A stretch of 52,741 nt of DNA, taken from an uncultured Patescibacteria group bacterium (GTDB lineage Bacteria; Patescibacteriota; JACMRA01). The stretch covers positions 64,576-117,316 of the forward strand of contig CALITC010000010.1 in NCBI GenBank assembly GCA_938041505.1, read 5' to 3'. Made by a program: the position numbers and the translations under genes. Shown here one piece after another: positions 40,801 to 48,897 of the stretch. Numbering within the stretch: position 1 is the stretch's first letter; every line of letters begins with the position of its first letter. The notes under the pieces are model-generated. The model ran no database searches and was not told the DNA's origin. It was given only the letters and a program-made list of their open reading frames with translations.

Positions 40801-43330
40801 CTGCGTCTGTAGCAAAATCTCCTGGAAGACACCAGACCGTTGTTCCTGTAGTTGCGCCAGGTGTGTTAATAACATTACTTGGATCGTTATCATCTGTGTT
40901 AATACTTGCAGGTGCTGCTTTGGTATAGTAGTAGGTTTCACCCCCTTTATCTCCTGTGAGTGAGTCGAACTCTATTGTTCCAGAGAAGTCAGAAGGGGTG
41001 GCACGCCCATCTCCGTTGAATGGAAGTACATCGATTAATACTGCTCCTGGAATACTATCATTACGAGAGTTGGTGTATTGCAAAATGTAAGTAAGTGTTT
41101 CACCTACTTGAATCTGCGGTGTGGTGGTCAGCTTAGAAACTGAGAATACTGCGTCTTTAAGTACTTGAATATCTTGTGTATCACTTCTCTCTTCGAAGGG
41201 CGCGGTGGTTTCAGGAGTGTTTATTTCTACAGTATTTGTGACAAATTCAAAATTGGGAGTTGCTTGAGAGACAGTCGTACTAAATTCAATATCATCTAGA
41301 TCTAAACCAACTGGTGAATTAGGGAGAATCCATGTCATAGTGGTGGTTCCGTCAGTATTCACTACAACAGTATCCGGCTCTCGAGGAGCACCAGCGAGGG
41401 TTGCGCTACCTACTTGATAAGATAAGTATGATGGCAATGTGTCAGTTATGGTAGCGGTTGTAGTAGTTGGAACATCTGGAATACCGAGAATAGTAGGTTC
41501 TAGTAAAAATCTTACCGTGCCACCAGAGATAAACTGATTATTACCAGTATCAGGGGAGAGGGTTTTTTCTATTTCAGGAATATTTGGATTAAACCTATGC
41601 TCTTCAAAACGAGACACGTCCCAGTTTCCGCTATCAAAATTATCTCGTTTTGTGGCTAAGAAGTCTCTTATCAAAAAACCTCCTGGGATAACATCCCCTG
41701 CTATATGACTTCCTTCATAGGCATCGTCATAAAAAGCGTTTCTTACTTTGTAGTTTACTAGATAATTCACACTTTCGCCCGATGGAAGAGGCTCGGTTTG
41801 CTTAATTCGAATTATGTTGGTGTTTGCTTGGGGGGTGGAGCTCCAAGTTACTCCTGGCTCATTATCTTCGCATGTAGTAGCACCCATATCGGTAAAATTA
41901 ACAAATGCTTTCTGACCGTAATCTACTGTATACGCATACGATCTATTGGAGGTCGTGCTCAGATATTCTTGTGTCGTGTGATCGAACTTGTCACAGCTAA
42001 CGAGGCCTGTGTGACTTTGGATCCATGAGTTTGAAGCACCTAATACTGAATAAAACTCTTCTCCACTATACAAATCTCTAATTATTCCGCTTGACCATGG
42101 ATAGGGGTCAATTTGCGAAGCTTTATTTGAATTTCCGCCATTAAGATTTCTAAACCTTGTTTTGTTTGTGTTGTTTGTTAGATCTATCTCATTACCTGTT
42201 CCATAATTACCCTGCCCCGAAATCGAATTTGGGAACACTCCACTAAGTGTGTTTTCTATAAACCTTACCTCATTTTCTGGAATACTCGTAAGAGGTTCAA
42301 ATACTCTAATTGCCAATGCAATCACATACGCATCTCCGTTTGGAATAGGACTACTGCCCCAGAAGCTTGTTGGAATGTGGTCTCCACTCAAATCAGCGTC
42401 ATTGATAGTAACGGTAATTGGTGTACCAGGGCCATCTGGTTGAGTGCACACAGCAGTTCCAGAGTCACTCACTGAGATACTGTCACTTGATAGCCCTAGC
42501 TCTCGAAATAACTGACCTCCGCTATAGCCAAAGTTTACAAAATCACCACAAAAACCATTGACCCATGTTGCCAGTTCTAACTCACTGTCAGGAGTGCTCC
42601 CATCATCAAATCCAAATGTGTCTGTTATTATTAAGGGTTGGCTGGGGTCTAACATTTCACTTCCTTTGGCGTTATCTTCTGTTTTTACCAGAATAGGTAT
42701 GGTTGCGAGATAGCCATCTGGGCGAATACCGTCGCTCGGCACAAATGTCTCGAATGCTGGCCTTTTTTCAATATCGAATCGTGGAGCTGCAGAGATTGTT
42801 GCACTCACACTATTGGAAGCTGCCAAAGCAGAATTGTCCCCCACTATTGTTGCTGAAGTGGTAATAGAGTCACTATTAGCAGATGTTCCACGTGCTTTTG
42901 CTTGAGGAAATAATTGCACAGTAGTACCAGAAGGAATCGTGTTGCCGTTGGTGTTATCACTATCAAGATCGTATACACAAGTGATGGTTTGCTCATCAGC
43001 TGAAATACTCGACCCTGCTCCACACTGCAGAGGTAAGAATATCCACTTAGCTGTGTTTGGAAGTACTTGCACAATAGTAACATTATCATCGCTTCCACCG
43101 TTCACATTGAAATCCCATTCATAGAGAATAGTGTCATTAGTGCGAACTATATTATTAGTGATGCTGGAGTCGTTACCTGGGTCATCATTGTTATCGAAGT
43201 CTGGAGAACCGGTCTCTATTTGATTGAGTGTGATATCAAGTGTCGCTGCACTCGCAATTATATTTTGAACTCCGAATGATATAATTAACGAAACAAAAAC
43301 TAGTCCTCCTAATATTTTTTTTACCAACAT
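37880..43330 (-). CDS. Giant SdrD-type repeat surface protein, 1816 residues
   Basis: The true start is ATG 43330 (MLVKKILGGLVFVSLIISF), giving a signal peptide cleaved near ASAATLD; the frame upstream to 43381 is rejected. The first 700 residues are beta-rich, and DUF11-like domains lie near 720-900 and 1050-1190. Five SdrD B-like calcium-binding repeats begin near residues 914, 1228, 1367, 1487 and 1658, each with W/F-x-D-x-N/D-x-N/D-G-x-x-D (for example VWNDQNQNGIQDEAP, VFEDTDGDGIQD). The C-terminus has a membrane helix (SILYIVTIITGIGTLLFIC) then KGLQKR, without LPXTG. It is probably a membrane-anchored stalk or adhesin for contact with a host or partner cell. TATAAT lies 12 nt upstream of the ATG, so the message is nearly leaderless. 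The frame is intact. Confidence 0.9.
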   Translation of the reverse strand: MLVKKILGGLVFVSLIISFGVQNIIASAATLDITLNQIETGSPDFDNNDDPGNDSSITNNIVRTNDTILYEWDFNVNGGSDDNVTIVQVLPNTAKWIFLPLQCGAGSSISADEQTITCVYDLDSDNTNGNTIPSGTTVQLFPQAKARGTSANSDSITTSATIVGDNSALAASNSVSATISAAPRFDIEKRPAFETFVPSDGIRPDGYLATIPILVKTEDNAKGSEMLDPSQPLIITDTFGFDDGSTPDSELELATWVNGFCGDFVNFGYSGGQLFRELGLSSDSISVSDSGTAVCTQPDGPGTPITVTINDADLSGDHIPTSFWGSSPIPNGDAYVIALAIRVFEPLTSIPENEVRFIENTLSGVFPNSISGQGNYGTGNEIDLTNNTNKTRFRNLNGGNSNKASQIDPYPWSSGIIRDLYSGEEFYSVLGASNSWIQSHTGLVSCDKFDHTTQEYLSTTSNRSYAYTVDYGQKAFVNFTDMGATTCEDNEPGVTWSSTPQANTNIIRIKQTEPLPSGESVNYLVNYKVRNAFYDDAYEGSHIAGDVIPGGFLIRDFLATKRDNFDSGNWDVSRFEEHRFNPNIPEIEKTLSPDTGNNQFISGGTVRFLLEPTILGIPDVPTTTTATITDTLPSYLSYQVGSATLAGAPREPDTVVVNTDGTTTMTWILPNSPVGLDLDDIEFSTTVSQATPNFEFVTNTVEINTPETTAPFEERSDTQDIQVLKDAVFSVSKLTTTPQIQVGETLTYILQYTNSRNDSIPGAVLIDVLPFNGDGRATPSDFSGTIEFDSLTGDKGGETYYYTKAAPASINTDDNDPSNVINTPGATTGTTVWCLPGDFATDADCPASNAEVTAFRVDIGSIPNNGIAYNFTLNLNTNGNEQDDIYTNHFEVAPDGLLNVISNEVSNIVVDTTIGDYVWNDQNQNGIQDEAPSEGINGVLATLWDAGADMLRGGGDDTQVTLDASGNAISPQTTADDANGNPGYFLFRNLLPSWYYVVFDNIPNFFSPTEPGDVNGNGAGDGTDDSDVEDDSNSANFLSSTEQELSLNEGNRNVDLGLFEEQVDLELTKQVDGNEDGTFGDTEIGALPGFNGSATPTTYDYRLTINNVSASINATGVTVQDAIPAGVTIAAANPSIGSVTTALPVTGPATLEWVIGDVDAQDNHTLDLDAEVSSLADTLTGSFVNTAQVTAADQTDVDSTTNNANNPFDTNTAEDDENQATIVFDGGVQGHVFEDTDGDGIQDLGETRIEGVTVTLYSDPNGANTVAGTAITNSNGEYFFSGITDPSVEYQIEFDHSTAPSGYTPSPEDQTCTSNGGSTLTIVLPQDQSCTTDSDGDVTTGIVSDIFQVPAGQIITGIDQGYVPLLSIGDFVFEDLNANGIQDSGEGGVEGVTINLYDAAALTPTILQSTASGTDGSYSFDNLNPALQYIVEFDHTSATGYTPSSQAQGTDTALDSDGDVTTGQTPAISFIGGLPNLDSDQGYIPLLSLGDLVFEDRNNSGTLDGTEFGIAGVTVNIYQDIDNDGIFDGGTIDTLLPFGTGSALPGTSVTDANGNYLFTDLLAGGYFIVIPASNFAPGDPLEGFTPTSGQNGSVAGNYETAPDANTDIDSDDNGTLNANGDYVSSLIVLSSNGEPADDADTDTSTNTTIDFGLYRMSCVSSLVWEDLNGDGVRDANEPLFSGVEVILYDDNNNEIGRTVSDANGEYEFCYLIEGDYAIEYASLPLGYQLTGNDQDSQADPSTFRTPTFSVGYNEQGQTLIESGVVSSDTLESINLIRTGRVNLNRHQNQESILYIVTIITGIGTLLFICSKGLQKR

Positions 43331-43374
43331 AGTATTAAAGTTATTATACACAATAATTGAAAAATTCGAAAAGG

Positions 43375-43403
43375 TTGTCAAATAAATATAAAGTTGATAT
43401 AAT
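43375..43403 (+). promoter_or_regulatory. Promoter of the Nramp-like gene (leaderless start)
   Basis: TTGTCA, 17 nt, TATAAT ending at 43403. The ATG is at 43412, only 8 nt later, so transcription begins at or next to the start codon. Confidence 0.75.
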
Positions 43404-43411
43404 AAGTATAT

Positions 43412-44680
43412 ATGCTCTTTCCAAAACCAAACAAAACTCTCTGGCAGCTGCTGGGGCCTTCTGTGCTTCTTGTAGCTATGGCTATTAGTGGAGGCGAATT
43501 ACTACTCTGGCCTGATTTGACCGCTGAATATGATTTTGGGGTGATATGGGCTGTTCCGATAATTCTATTCTTGCAGTATTTTGTAAACATGGAGATCGAG
43601 CGTTACACAACCGTAACCGGGAAAAACACCCTAACTGGCCTCTTGGGACTACAAAAATGGTTGGGGCTACTCTTTATAATATCTATTGTCGTTAGTCTGG
43701 CATGGCCGGCCTGGGCTTCACCTGCCGGGAGTATGGTTGGGTATTTACTTGGTGCCGAGCAATATAGCCAGTGGTTTGGGATTGCTATTATGCTGGGGCT
43801 TATCGCAATATGGCAAAGCAAAAAAAGCTACTTTATTCTGGAGCGGATCTCCAAGCTGGGATTGGTTGCGGTACTTGCTATTGTACTCTTCACTATCGGT
43901 AGTAATTTTGACACTCAATTACTTACAAGCTTTGGAGAGGGCGTGAGAAGTTTCGGTACGTTCCCTGATGGCATTAACCGTTTTGCTTTATTGTCGGCAC
44001 TTGCTTATGGAGGTGTAGTGGGGGTTCTTAACCTGGTGCAAAGTGACTGGGTGCAGAGTAAAGGTTATGGCGCTGCTGGAGTCGAGAACCCAGAGAAGAT
44101 TATTTGGAATCCAATCTCGGTTGGTCACTTCAAGGAGTGGTGGAGACTTCTTAAGATCGAACATGGAATTGTGTACTATTTTGGCAATATTCTCGGCATT
44201 GGACTCCTGACTTCCCTAGCATTTTTGACTATTCGTGGGCGCGGGGTGAGCGGCTTTGGCGTACTAACCGAGCAGGTTGATGTGCTTAGCGATGAGTCTC
44301 GAGTGTTAGGACTCGTCTTCGGTATTGCCGTGGTCCTACTCTTCACGATGGCTCAAATGACGATTCTCGATGCCCAGGGTAAGCTTCTCCAAAAATGCCT
44401 CCCCCAATTCGGCTCTTCCGCTAAAATCTCTCAGTTCATGGGCTTTGTTGGAATTGCCATCTTACTGCTGAGCTTCTTCGTTCCTTCGTTTTCACAACCT
44501 GCTTTTTTGCTGAGATTATCAGCTTCTTTGTCTGCTGGCGTGATGGTAATCTACCCTCCCCTTCTTTTGATCCTCAATAGCAAACTTCCTTTTGAAACTC
44601 GGCCGAACTGGTTCAGTAAGCTGATGGTGATTACGTGTAGTGTTTTTTATTTGATTATAATTTGCTGGAGCTTACTATAA
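43412..44680 (+). CDS. Nramp-related membrane transporter lacking canonical metal motifs
   Basis: The 422-residue protein has about 11 helices and the general Nramp/LeuT-fold layout: LGPSVLLVAMAISGGELLLWP in helix 1, IEHGIVYYFGNILGIGLL in the middle, TMAQMTILDAQGKLLQK in helix 8-9. True Nramp metal transporters have DPGN in helix 1 and MPH in helix 6. Here helix 1 reads SGGE and no MPH is found. Mn/Fe transport is therefore doubtful; Nramp relatives that move other cations or solutes have such changes. It is divergent from the surface-protein gene and appears leaderless. No partner gene follows. Confidence 0.75.
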   Translation: MLFPKPNKTLWQLLGPSVLLVAMAISGGELLLWPDLTAEYDFGVIWAVPIILFLQYFVNMEIERYTTVTGKNTLTGLLGLQKWLGLLFIISIVVSLAWPAWASPAGSMVGYLLGAEQYSQWFGIAIMLGLIAIWQSKKSYFILERISKLGLVAVLAIVLFTIGSNFDTQLLTSFGEGVRSFGTFPDGINRFALLSALAYGGVVGVLNLVQSDWVQSKGYGAAGVENPEKIIWNPISVGHFKEWWRLLKIEHGIVYYFGNILGIGLLTSLAFLTIRGRGVSGFGVLTEQVDVLSDESRVLGLVFGIAVVLLFTMAQMTILDAQGKLLQKCLPQFGSSAKISQFMGFVGIAILLLSFFVPSFSQPAFLLRLSASLSAGVMVIYPPLLLILNSKLPFETRPNWFSKLMVITCSVFYLIIICWSLL

Positions 44681-44753
44681 AAAAGCGTACAAAAATAGGA
44701 GCGTTTTATTGCCCCTAGATGCCACTATATAAATAGCTTATTTCACTTTTTCG

Positions 44754-45506
44754 TTAGTCAATTTTAAAAACCTGATTCAGGTCATCCATCATACCAGGCT
44801 TATTGTGAAAGAATTCATGACTAGCTTGTAGCTGACTGTCTTCAAGTAATAAATTAGGTTCGCTATTATAATTTTCGAGAAAATAACCTTCCAGAAACCA
44901 GGAAACTTCTGTGGACCTTGTATATTTCCTTGAGGTCAACAAATGCTGTATGCTTAGATTATTTTGATCCGCCAAGCACTCCATGTAATTATGATATAAG
45001 ACCGCTTGAGTTGCCATTCTTATCAAGTTTGCTTGAACTTTTATCGGTTTGTTATCTACAAAATATAACATTCTTTCGTTGAGATAAATATTCACCTTCC
45101 AAGATCCATCTACTATCGTCGGACAAACTATAGGATGATCGGTAGTGGTCAGAATAGTTTGCGCAAGTTTTTGAGCTGAGCCTTCCTCATCAATGAGGTT
45201 TAGATCTTTGAGCTGGTTGATGAGTTTATGTTCTTTTGTAGTAAGATTTTCGAAAGCATTTTCGTCACTTATCGATCCGGCAACTGCTAATCAGTTTTCG
45301 AGATCTGCAATTGGTGAGGTAAAGGTGTACCGCACGACATGCTGCTGAGTAAGCAAAATCCAGTATTTGTATAGTATACTTTTAAATAGCTTGCTTTTAA
45401 TTTCTGGAAAGGAAATTCCAGATGTGTTATCTCCACCTGTCAGGCAGCAGAAAGCTGCTTCCATAGATCTTATGACTTGACGTTGATTTTACGATAATTG
45501 TTTCAC
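44754..45506 (-). pseudogene. Orphan gene with in-frame TAA and TGA (paralog of the gene at 45636)
   Basis: AGAGG precedes GTG 45506. The frame reads KQLS, then TAA (45489-45491), NQRQVIRSMEAAFCCLTGG ... TSPIADLEN, then TGA (45291-45293), LAVAGSISDENAFENLTT and on to the stop at 44754. Both stops are in one continuous frame. TAA fits a CAA change; TGA could come from TGG or CGA. The segment KVNIYLNERMLYFVDNKPIKVQANLIRM ... FLEGYFLEN aligns with QIKICLSTRLLRPTCGELTKLQVNMVRS ... LFRGRYLDN in the gene at 45636, so the pair is tandem paralogs. Only a 113-residue piece could be made from ATG or TTG starts near 45095. Confidence 0.7.
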
Positions 45507-45635
45507 TATTTACCTCTCATATATAATGTCTTTTTTATTGGCATTTTTTTTAATAATCTGCAAACAACATATAGTAATCGACTTATGGAAAAACAAAAGG
45601 AGTAAAGGTACCCCTTTAATTAATAGCTGCTTAAG

Positions 45636-46370
45636 TTAGCACATTACCAACTCTGGCAAGGCAAAAGCTGCACTTCCTTGTCCTATTCTTCTATATTGTT
45701 TAACCGAATATTCTAGATCTGGATTCTGCTGATAAAACGTTGAATCATCAATATGATTATCCAAATACCTGCCACGAAAAAGTTCTGCCATCCGCACAAT
45801 ATAATCGTACTGACTTTGAGGAACTGGATCATGAAAATTTGGATGCTTTAAGGCATTATTAACCAGAACCTCCCAGAATTTAACAGTTAAAAACATGCTT
45901 CGCACCATATTTACTTGCAATTTAGTCAATTCTCCACATGTGGGCCGCAAGAGTCTCGTGCTTAGACAGATTTTGATCTGCGCTTTACATTGACTTTTCT
46001 CTAAGAATATTAAGGGTTTATCAGTATAAATATCAATCAGATTACATATGTCATGTATATCCATACGATTGATAGTGATACCTAGTTTATACAGGGCGCA
46101 TATGATCTCAACCTCTGTTAACAAATACTTAAATACTACTTCCGAATCCTTACAAGATCTCATGAAACTACACGTCTCGATATCTTGTGGAGAAGGGAGA
46201 ATATGAAAACTTACTAGTGGTGTTTGATGCACAATGTGGGAGTAAAATTGGGCCAGAGGTGTGACGAGATCATCATTAATTTTATTAAATGATTGCGTGT
46301 TATTGCTCTGACGTTCCAAAAATGAGTTGACACACTGGTTATGTAATTCAACTACTGGATGATTTTTCAT
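45636..46370 (-). CDS. Orphan protein, 244 residues (intact paralog)
   Basis: It starts at ATG 46370, with AAGGCGA upstream as weak Shine-Dalgarno. The protein is soluble, mostly helical, with seven cysteines spread along it (DIETCSFMRSC, CKAQIKICLS, RPTCGEL). No catalytic motif or membrane segment is seen. It is intact, whereas its neighbour at 44754-45506 carries two nonsense codons. Family unknown. It is divergent from pyrD. Confidence 0.7.
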   Translation of the reverse strand: MKNHPVVELHNQCVNSFLERQSNNTQSFNKINDDLVTPLAQFYSHIVHQTPLVSFHILPSPQDIETCSFMRSCKDSEVVFKYLLTEVEIICALYKLGITINRMDIHDICNLIDIYTDKPLIFLEKSQCKAQIKICLSTRLLRPTCGELTKLQVNMVRSMFLTVKFWEVLVNNALKHPNFHDPVPQSQYDYIVRMAELFRGRYLDNHIDDSTFYQQNPDLEYSVKQYRRIGQGSAAFALPELVMC

Positions 46371-46579
46371 TTAGTATCGCCTTTCTATATTCCTACATTA
46401 TTACCTAACCTAAAAAATAAGTTTTGTAAATATATAACATTACGGTCAGAACAATGTCATTCTTTCAATATTCTGGATATTTTCAACTTTCTATTATACG
46501 CCAGACAAACCTTTACAATATTCTGAAATTATGTTTTAACCTGAGTTGGTCAAATTAGTTTATTTCTGAGGACTTGTAT

Positions 46580-47548
46580 ATGCTTTCTACTGCTATAAAC
46601 CCCTTTTTTAAGGTCGTCATTGCCGGTGTTGAATTTAGCTTCCCAATATTTAATGCAAGCGGCCCACTATGCACTTCGGAAGAAGAGCTGCATAACCTCG
46701 CGGAGTCTAAGTCTGGAGCGATTGTTACTAAATCCTGCACTTTGAATTATCGCCAGGGCAACGCGCTTCCGCGATATTCTTATAATGAGAATGGGTTTTT
46801 TAGCGTCAACTCAACTGGATTAGCAAACCTTGGCTGGTTAGAATATCTTGATATCGTTGAAAGACTATCTAGTACCACTGACAAACCTATAATCGTAAGT
46901 ATAGCGGGGATGAATATGGCAGATAACCTTACAATTATTAGAGGTTTCCAGGAGCAAGGTCTCGCTTCTCTCCTAGAAATCAATTTGTCTTGCCCCAATA
47001 TTGCAGGTAAGATGGAGGTTGCGTTTGAGCTAGATACTCTGCCGGAATCCTTAGAGCAAATCATGGCTCTCAAGAAAACTATTCCAATGGGCATCAAATT
47101 ACCTTATTACCCCTCCCGACTCATGTTAGAGCGAGTAGCCAGAATTCTTGAGGCGGCACAGGTAGATTTTATATCCACCACCAACTCTTTGACAGGTCTG
47201 GACCTTAATCCTATTGATGGTAAATCGTCAATCAAGCCAAATAACGGTATTGGTGGGTGTGGTGGTAATATACTCCCATTCGCCCTCGGTCAAGTTGCGC
47301 AATTTTCGCAGCACTTCGGTGGTAAAATTCCAATAATTGGAGTTGGTGGAATTCGAAACGGGGAAGATGTTATTCGATATTTTCGTGCCGGTGCTTCGGG
47401 TGTCCAACTTGGAACCCACTTTATGGAAAACGGACCCGGAGTTTTTGAAGATCTGCACCAGCAAGTGTTAGATTTTAGAGATTTGCACCATCCGCAATAC
47501 AAGTCTATTCTTAATTATCAAAATACAATATCAGACCCTGCAGAATAA
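46580..47548 (+). CDS. pyrD: Dihydroorotate dehydrogenase, class 1A type
   Basis: The 322-residue flavoenzyme oxidises dihydroorotate to orotate. Start ATG 46580 follows GAGGA. Diagnostic sequences: FNASGPLCTSEEEL, SVNSTGLANLGWLEYLD (substrate loop), INLSCPNIAGK (Asn and the catalytic Cys of class 1A), and PIIGVGGIRNGEDVIRYFRAGASGVQLGT (phosphate-binding end of the FMN site). Class 1A enzymes are soluble homodimers that use fumarate. It is followed by pyrC, the preceding step in the pathway. Confidence 0.92.
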   Translation: MLSTAINPFFKVVIAGVEFSFPIFNASGPLCTSEEELHNLAESKSGAIVTKSCTLNYRQGNALPRYSYNENGFFSVNSTGLANLGWLEYLDIVERLSSTTDKPIIVSIAGMNMADNLTIIRGFQEQGLASLLEINLSCPNIAGKMEVAFELDTLPESLEQIMALKKTIPMGIKLPYYPSRLMLERVARILEAAQVDFISTTNSLTGLDLNPIDGKSSIKPNNGIGGCGGNILPFALGQVAQFSQHFGGKIPIIGVGGIRNGEDVIRYFRAGASGVQLGTHFMENGPGVFEDLHQQVLDFRDLHHPQYKSILNYQNTISDPAE

Positions 47549-47690
47549 AACCTATTGTGTTGGGACTCTGATTATTCTAAAACACAAATACCCACAACAC
47601 TATGTTATTGGGTACTTTCTTTACAAAATTGAATTTTTGTTTGTTACTCGTGGTAGGTAGATTATACCATTTATTTGCGAGGATTAAATA

Positions 47691-48755
47691 ATGACCAATA
47701 TAATTACACTTCCCATAGGTGATGATTTCCACACGCATTTGCGACAGTTTAAGAAGGTCGATGAACTCTGCATGGATGCGCGCAACCTTGCTCCACTTGG
47801 CCTTCAGGGAGGATTCCAAAGGTTTCTGGCTATGCCAAACCTCAAACCTCCAATTACTAGCACTGCACAAGCTCTAGAGTACCAAAAAGTACTTGAGGAA
47901 TCCGCTCCCGGAGGCACCTTTTTGATGTCGATGTATTTATGTAATGACCTCTCAGTCGAAGAGCTAGAGACGGCACACAAAGCAGGTGTTAAATGGGTGA
48001 AACTCTACCCATCGGGCGTAACCACTAATAGTGACGGAGGAGTTGATGATATCGAAGAATATTATCCGCACTTCGAGAGAATGCAAGAGCTGGGGATGTT
48101 CTTGAATATTCACGCCGAACTTCCAAAAAGCTGGGCACCCGAATCACTCAATGTATTTTCGATGACCGCGGAGGCATTTTTTATTCCTGTTTTACAAGAC
48201 ATTATTAGCGACTTCCCTGACCTTAAAATCGTGATTGAACATGTTTCTTCCAGAGTTATGGTGGATTTTATCGCAACTCGCGATCGGAACGTGGGCGGTA
48301 CAATTACAGCTCACCACTTACTAACCATCTTGGACGACTCGCTTATAGATCGTTCGCTGACCTGTAAGCCTACTCCCAAATCTCCTGACGACCGGCAGGC
48401 ACTTCTCGATGTAATTGACTCGGGCAACAAAAAATTCTGGTTAGGTAGCGACAGTGCGCCGCACCCTACAAGCAAAAAGTTGAGCTATGCCTGCCCTTGC
48501 GGAGTTTTTTCGAGCCTTAATCTGCTGCCCATACTTGTGCACATATTCGAACAAAATAATATGTTACTTGGAGAGAATGGCGAGCTTTTGAACACATTAC
48601 CTAATTTTATTAGCAAATATGGGCGAGAATTTTACAAGCTTCCCGAGCTAGAAGGTACTGTCACTCTTGTGAGAAAACCTCAGAAAATTCCTGAGTCTAT
48701 TTTTGGAGCAACGCCTTTCTTGCATGGCAAGACAATTGACTGGTCAATTAAGTAA
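47691..48755 (+). CDS. pyrC: Dihydroorotase, class II (E. coli PyrC type)
   Basis: The 354-residue zinc amidohydrolase cyclises carbamoyl-aspartate to dihydroorotate. Metal ligands are visible: DDFHTHLRQ (His-x-His), VKWVKLYPSGVTTNS (carboxylated Lys), FLNIHAELP, KIVIEHVSS and GSDSAPHPTSKK (Asp). The start has GAGGATTAAATA upstream. It lies 142 nt after pyrD and a weak hairpin separates them, so they may have separate promoters (TTGTTA-N16-TATACC upstream of pyrC). The length is normal. Confidence 0.94.
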   Translation: MTNIITLPIGDDFHTHLRQFKKVDELCMDARNLAPLGLQGGFQRFLAMPNLKPPITSTAQALEYQKVLEESAPGGTFLMSMYLCNDLSVEELETAHKAGVKWVKLYPSGVTTNSDGGVDDIEEYYPHFERMQELGMFLNIHAELPKSWAPESLNVFSMTAEAFFIPVLQDIISDFPDLKIVIEHVSSRVMVDFIATRDRNVGGTITAHHLLTILDDSLIDRSLTCKPTPKSPDDRQALLDVIDSGNKKFWLGSDSAPHPTSKKLSYACPCGVFSSLNLLPILVHIFEQNNMLLGENGELLNTLPNFISKYGREFYKLPELEGTVTLVRKPQKIPESIFGATPFLHGKTIDWSIK

Positions 48756-48789
48756 GTAAACTTGTTATTTAGACCTATACAAATCTTTC

Positions 48790-48818
48790 AACCCGCACGA
48801 ATACAGCGGGTTCTATTT
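48790..48818 (+). terminator. Terminator-like hairpin after pyrC
   Basis: AACCCGC pairs perfectly with GCGGGTT around a 9-nt loop. The T-run after it is poor (CTATTTAT). Confidence 0.55.
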
Positions 48819-48897
48819 ATAACTTTTTCCTTTATGCACTGTTATACTAAGCGATTATTATTACACTCTAGCTTTTTTCTCACACCATACGCAATTA

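Noticed and set aside
37880-43330. Sortase-anchored (LPXTG) surface protein
   Set aside because: The C-terminus has only a membrane helix and a KGLQKR tail; no LPXTG-like motif precedes it.
43331-43381. Upstream extension of the giant surface protein
   Set aside because: It lies over the -10 box and precedes an obvious signal peptide starting at ATG 43330.
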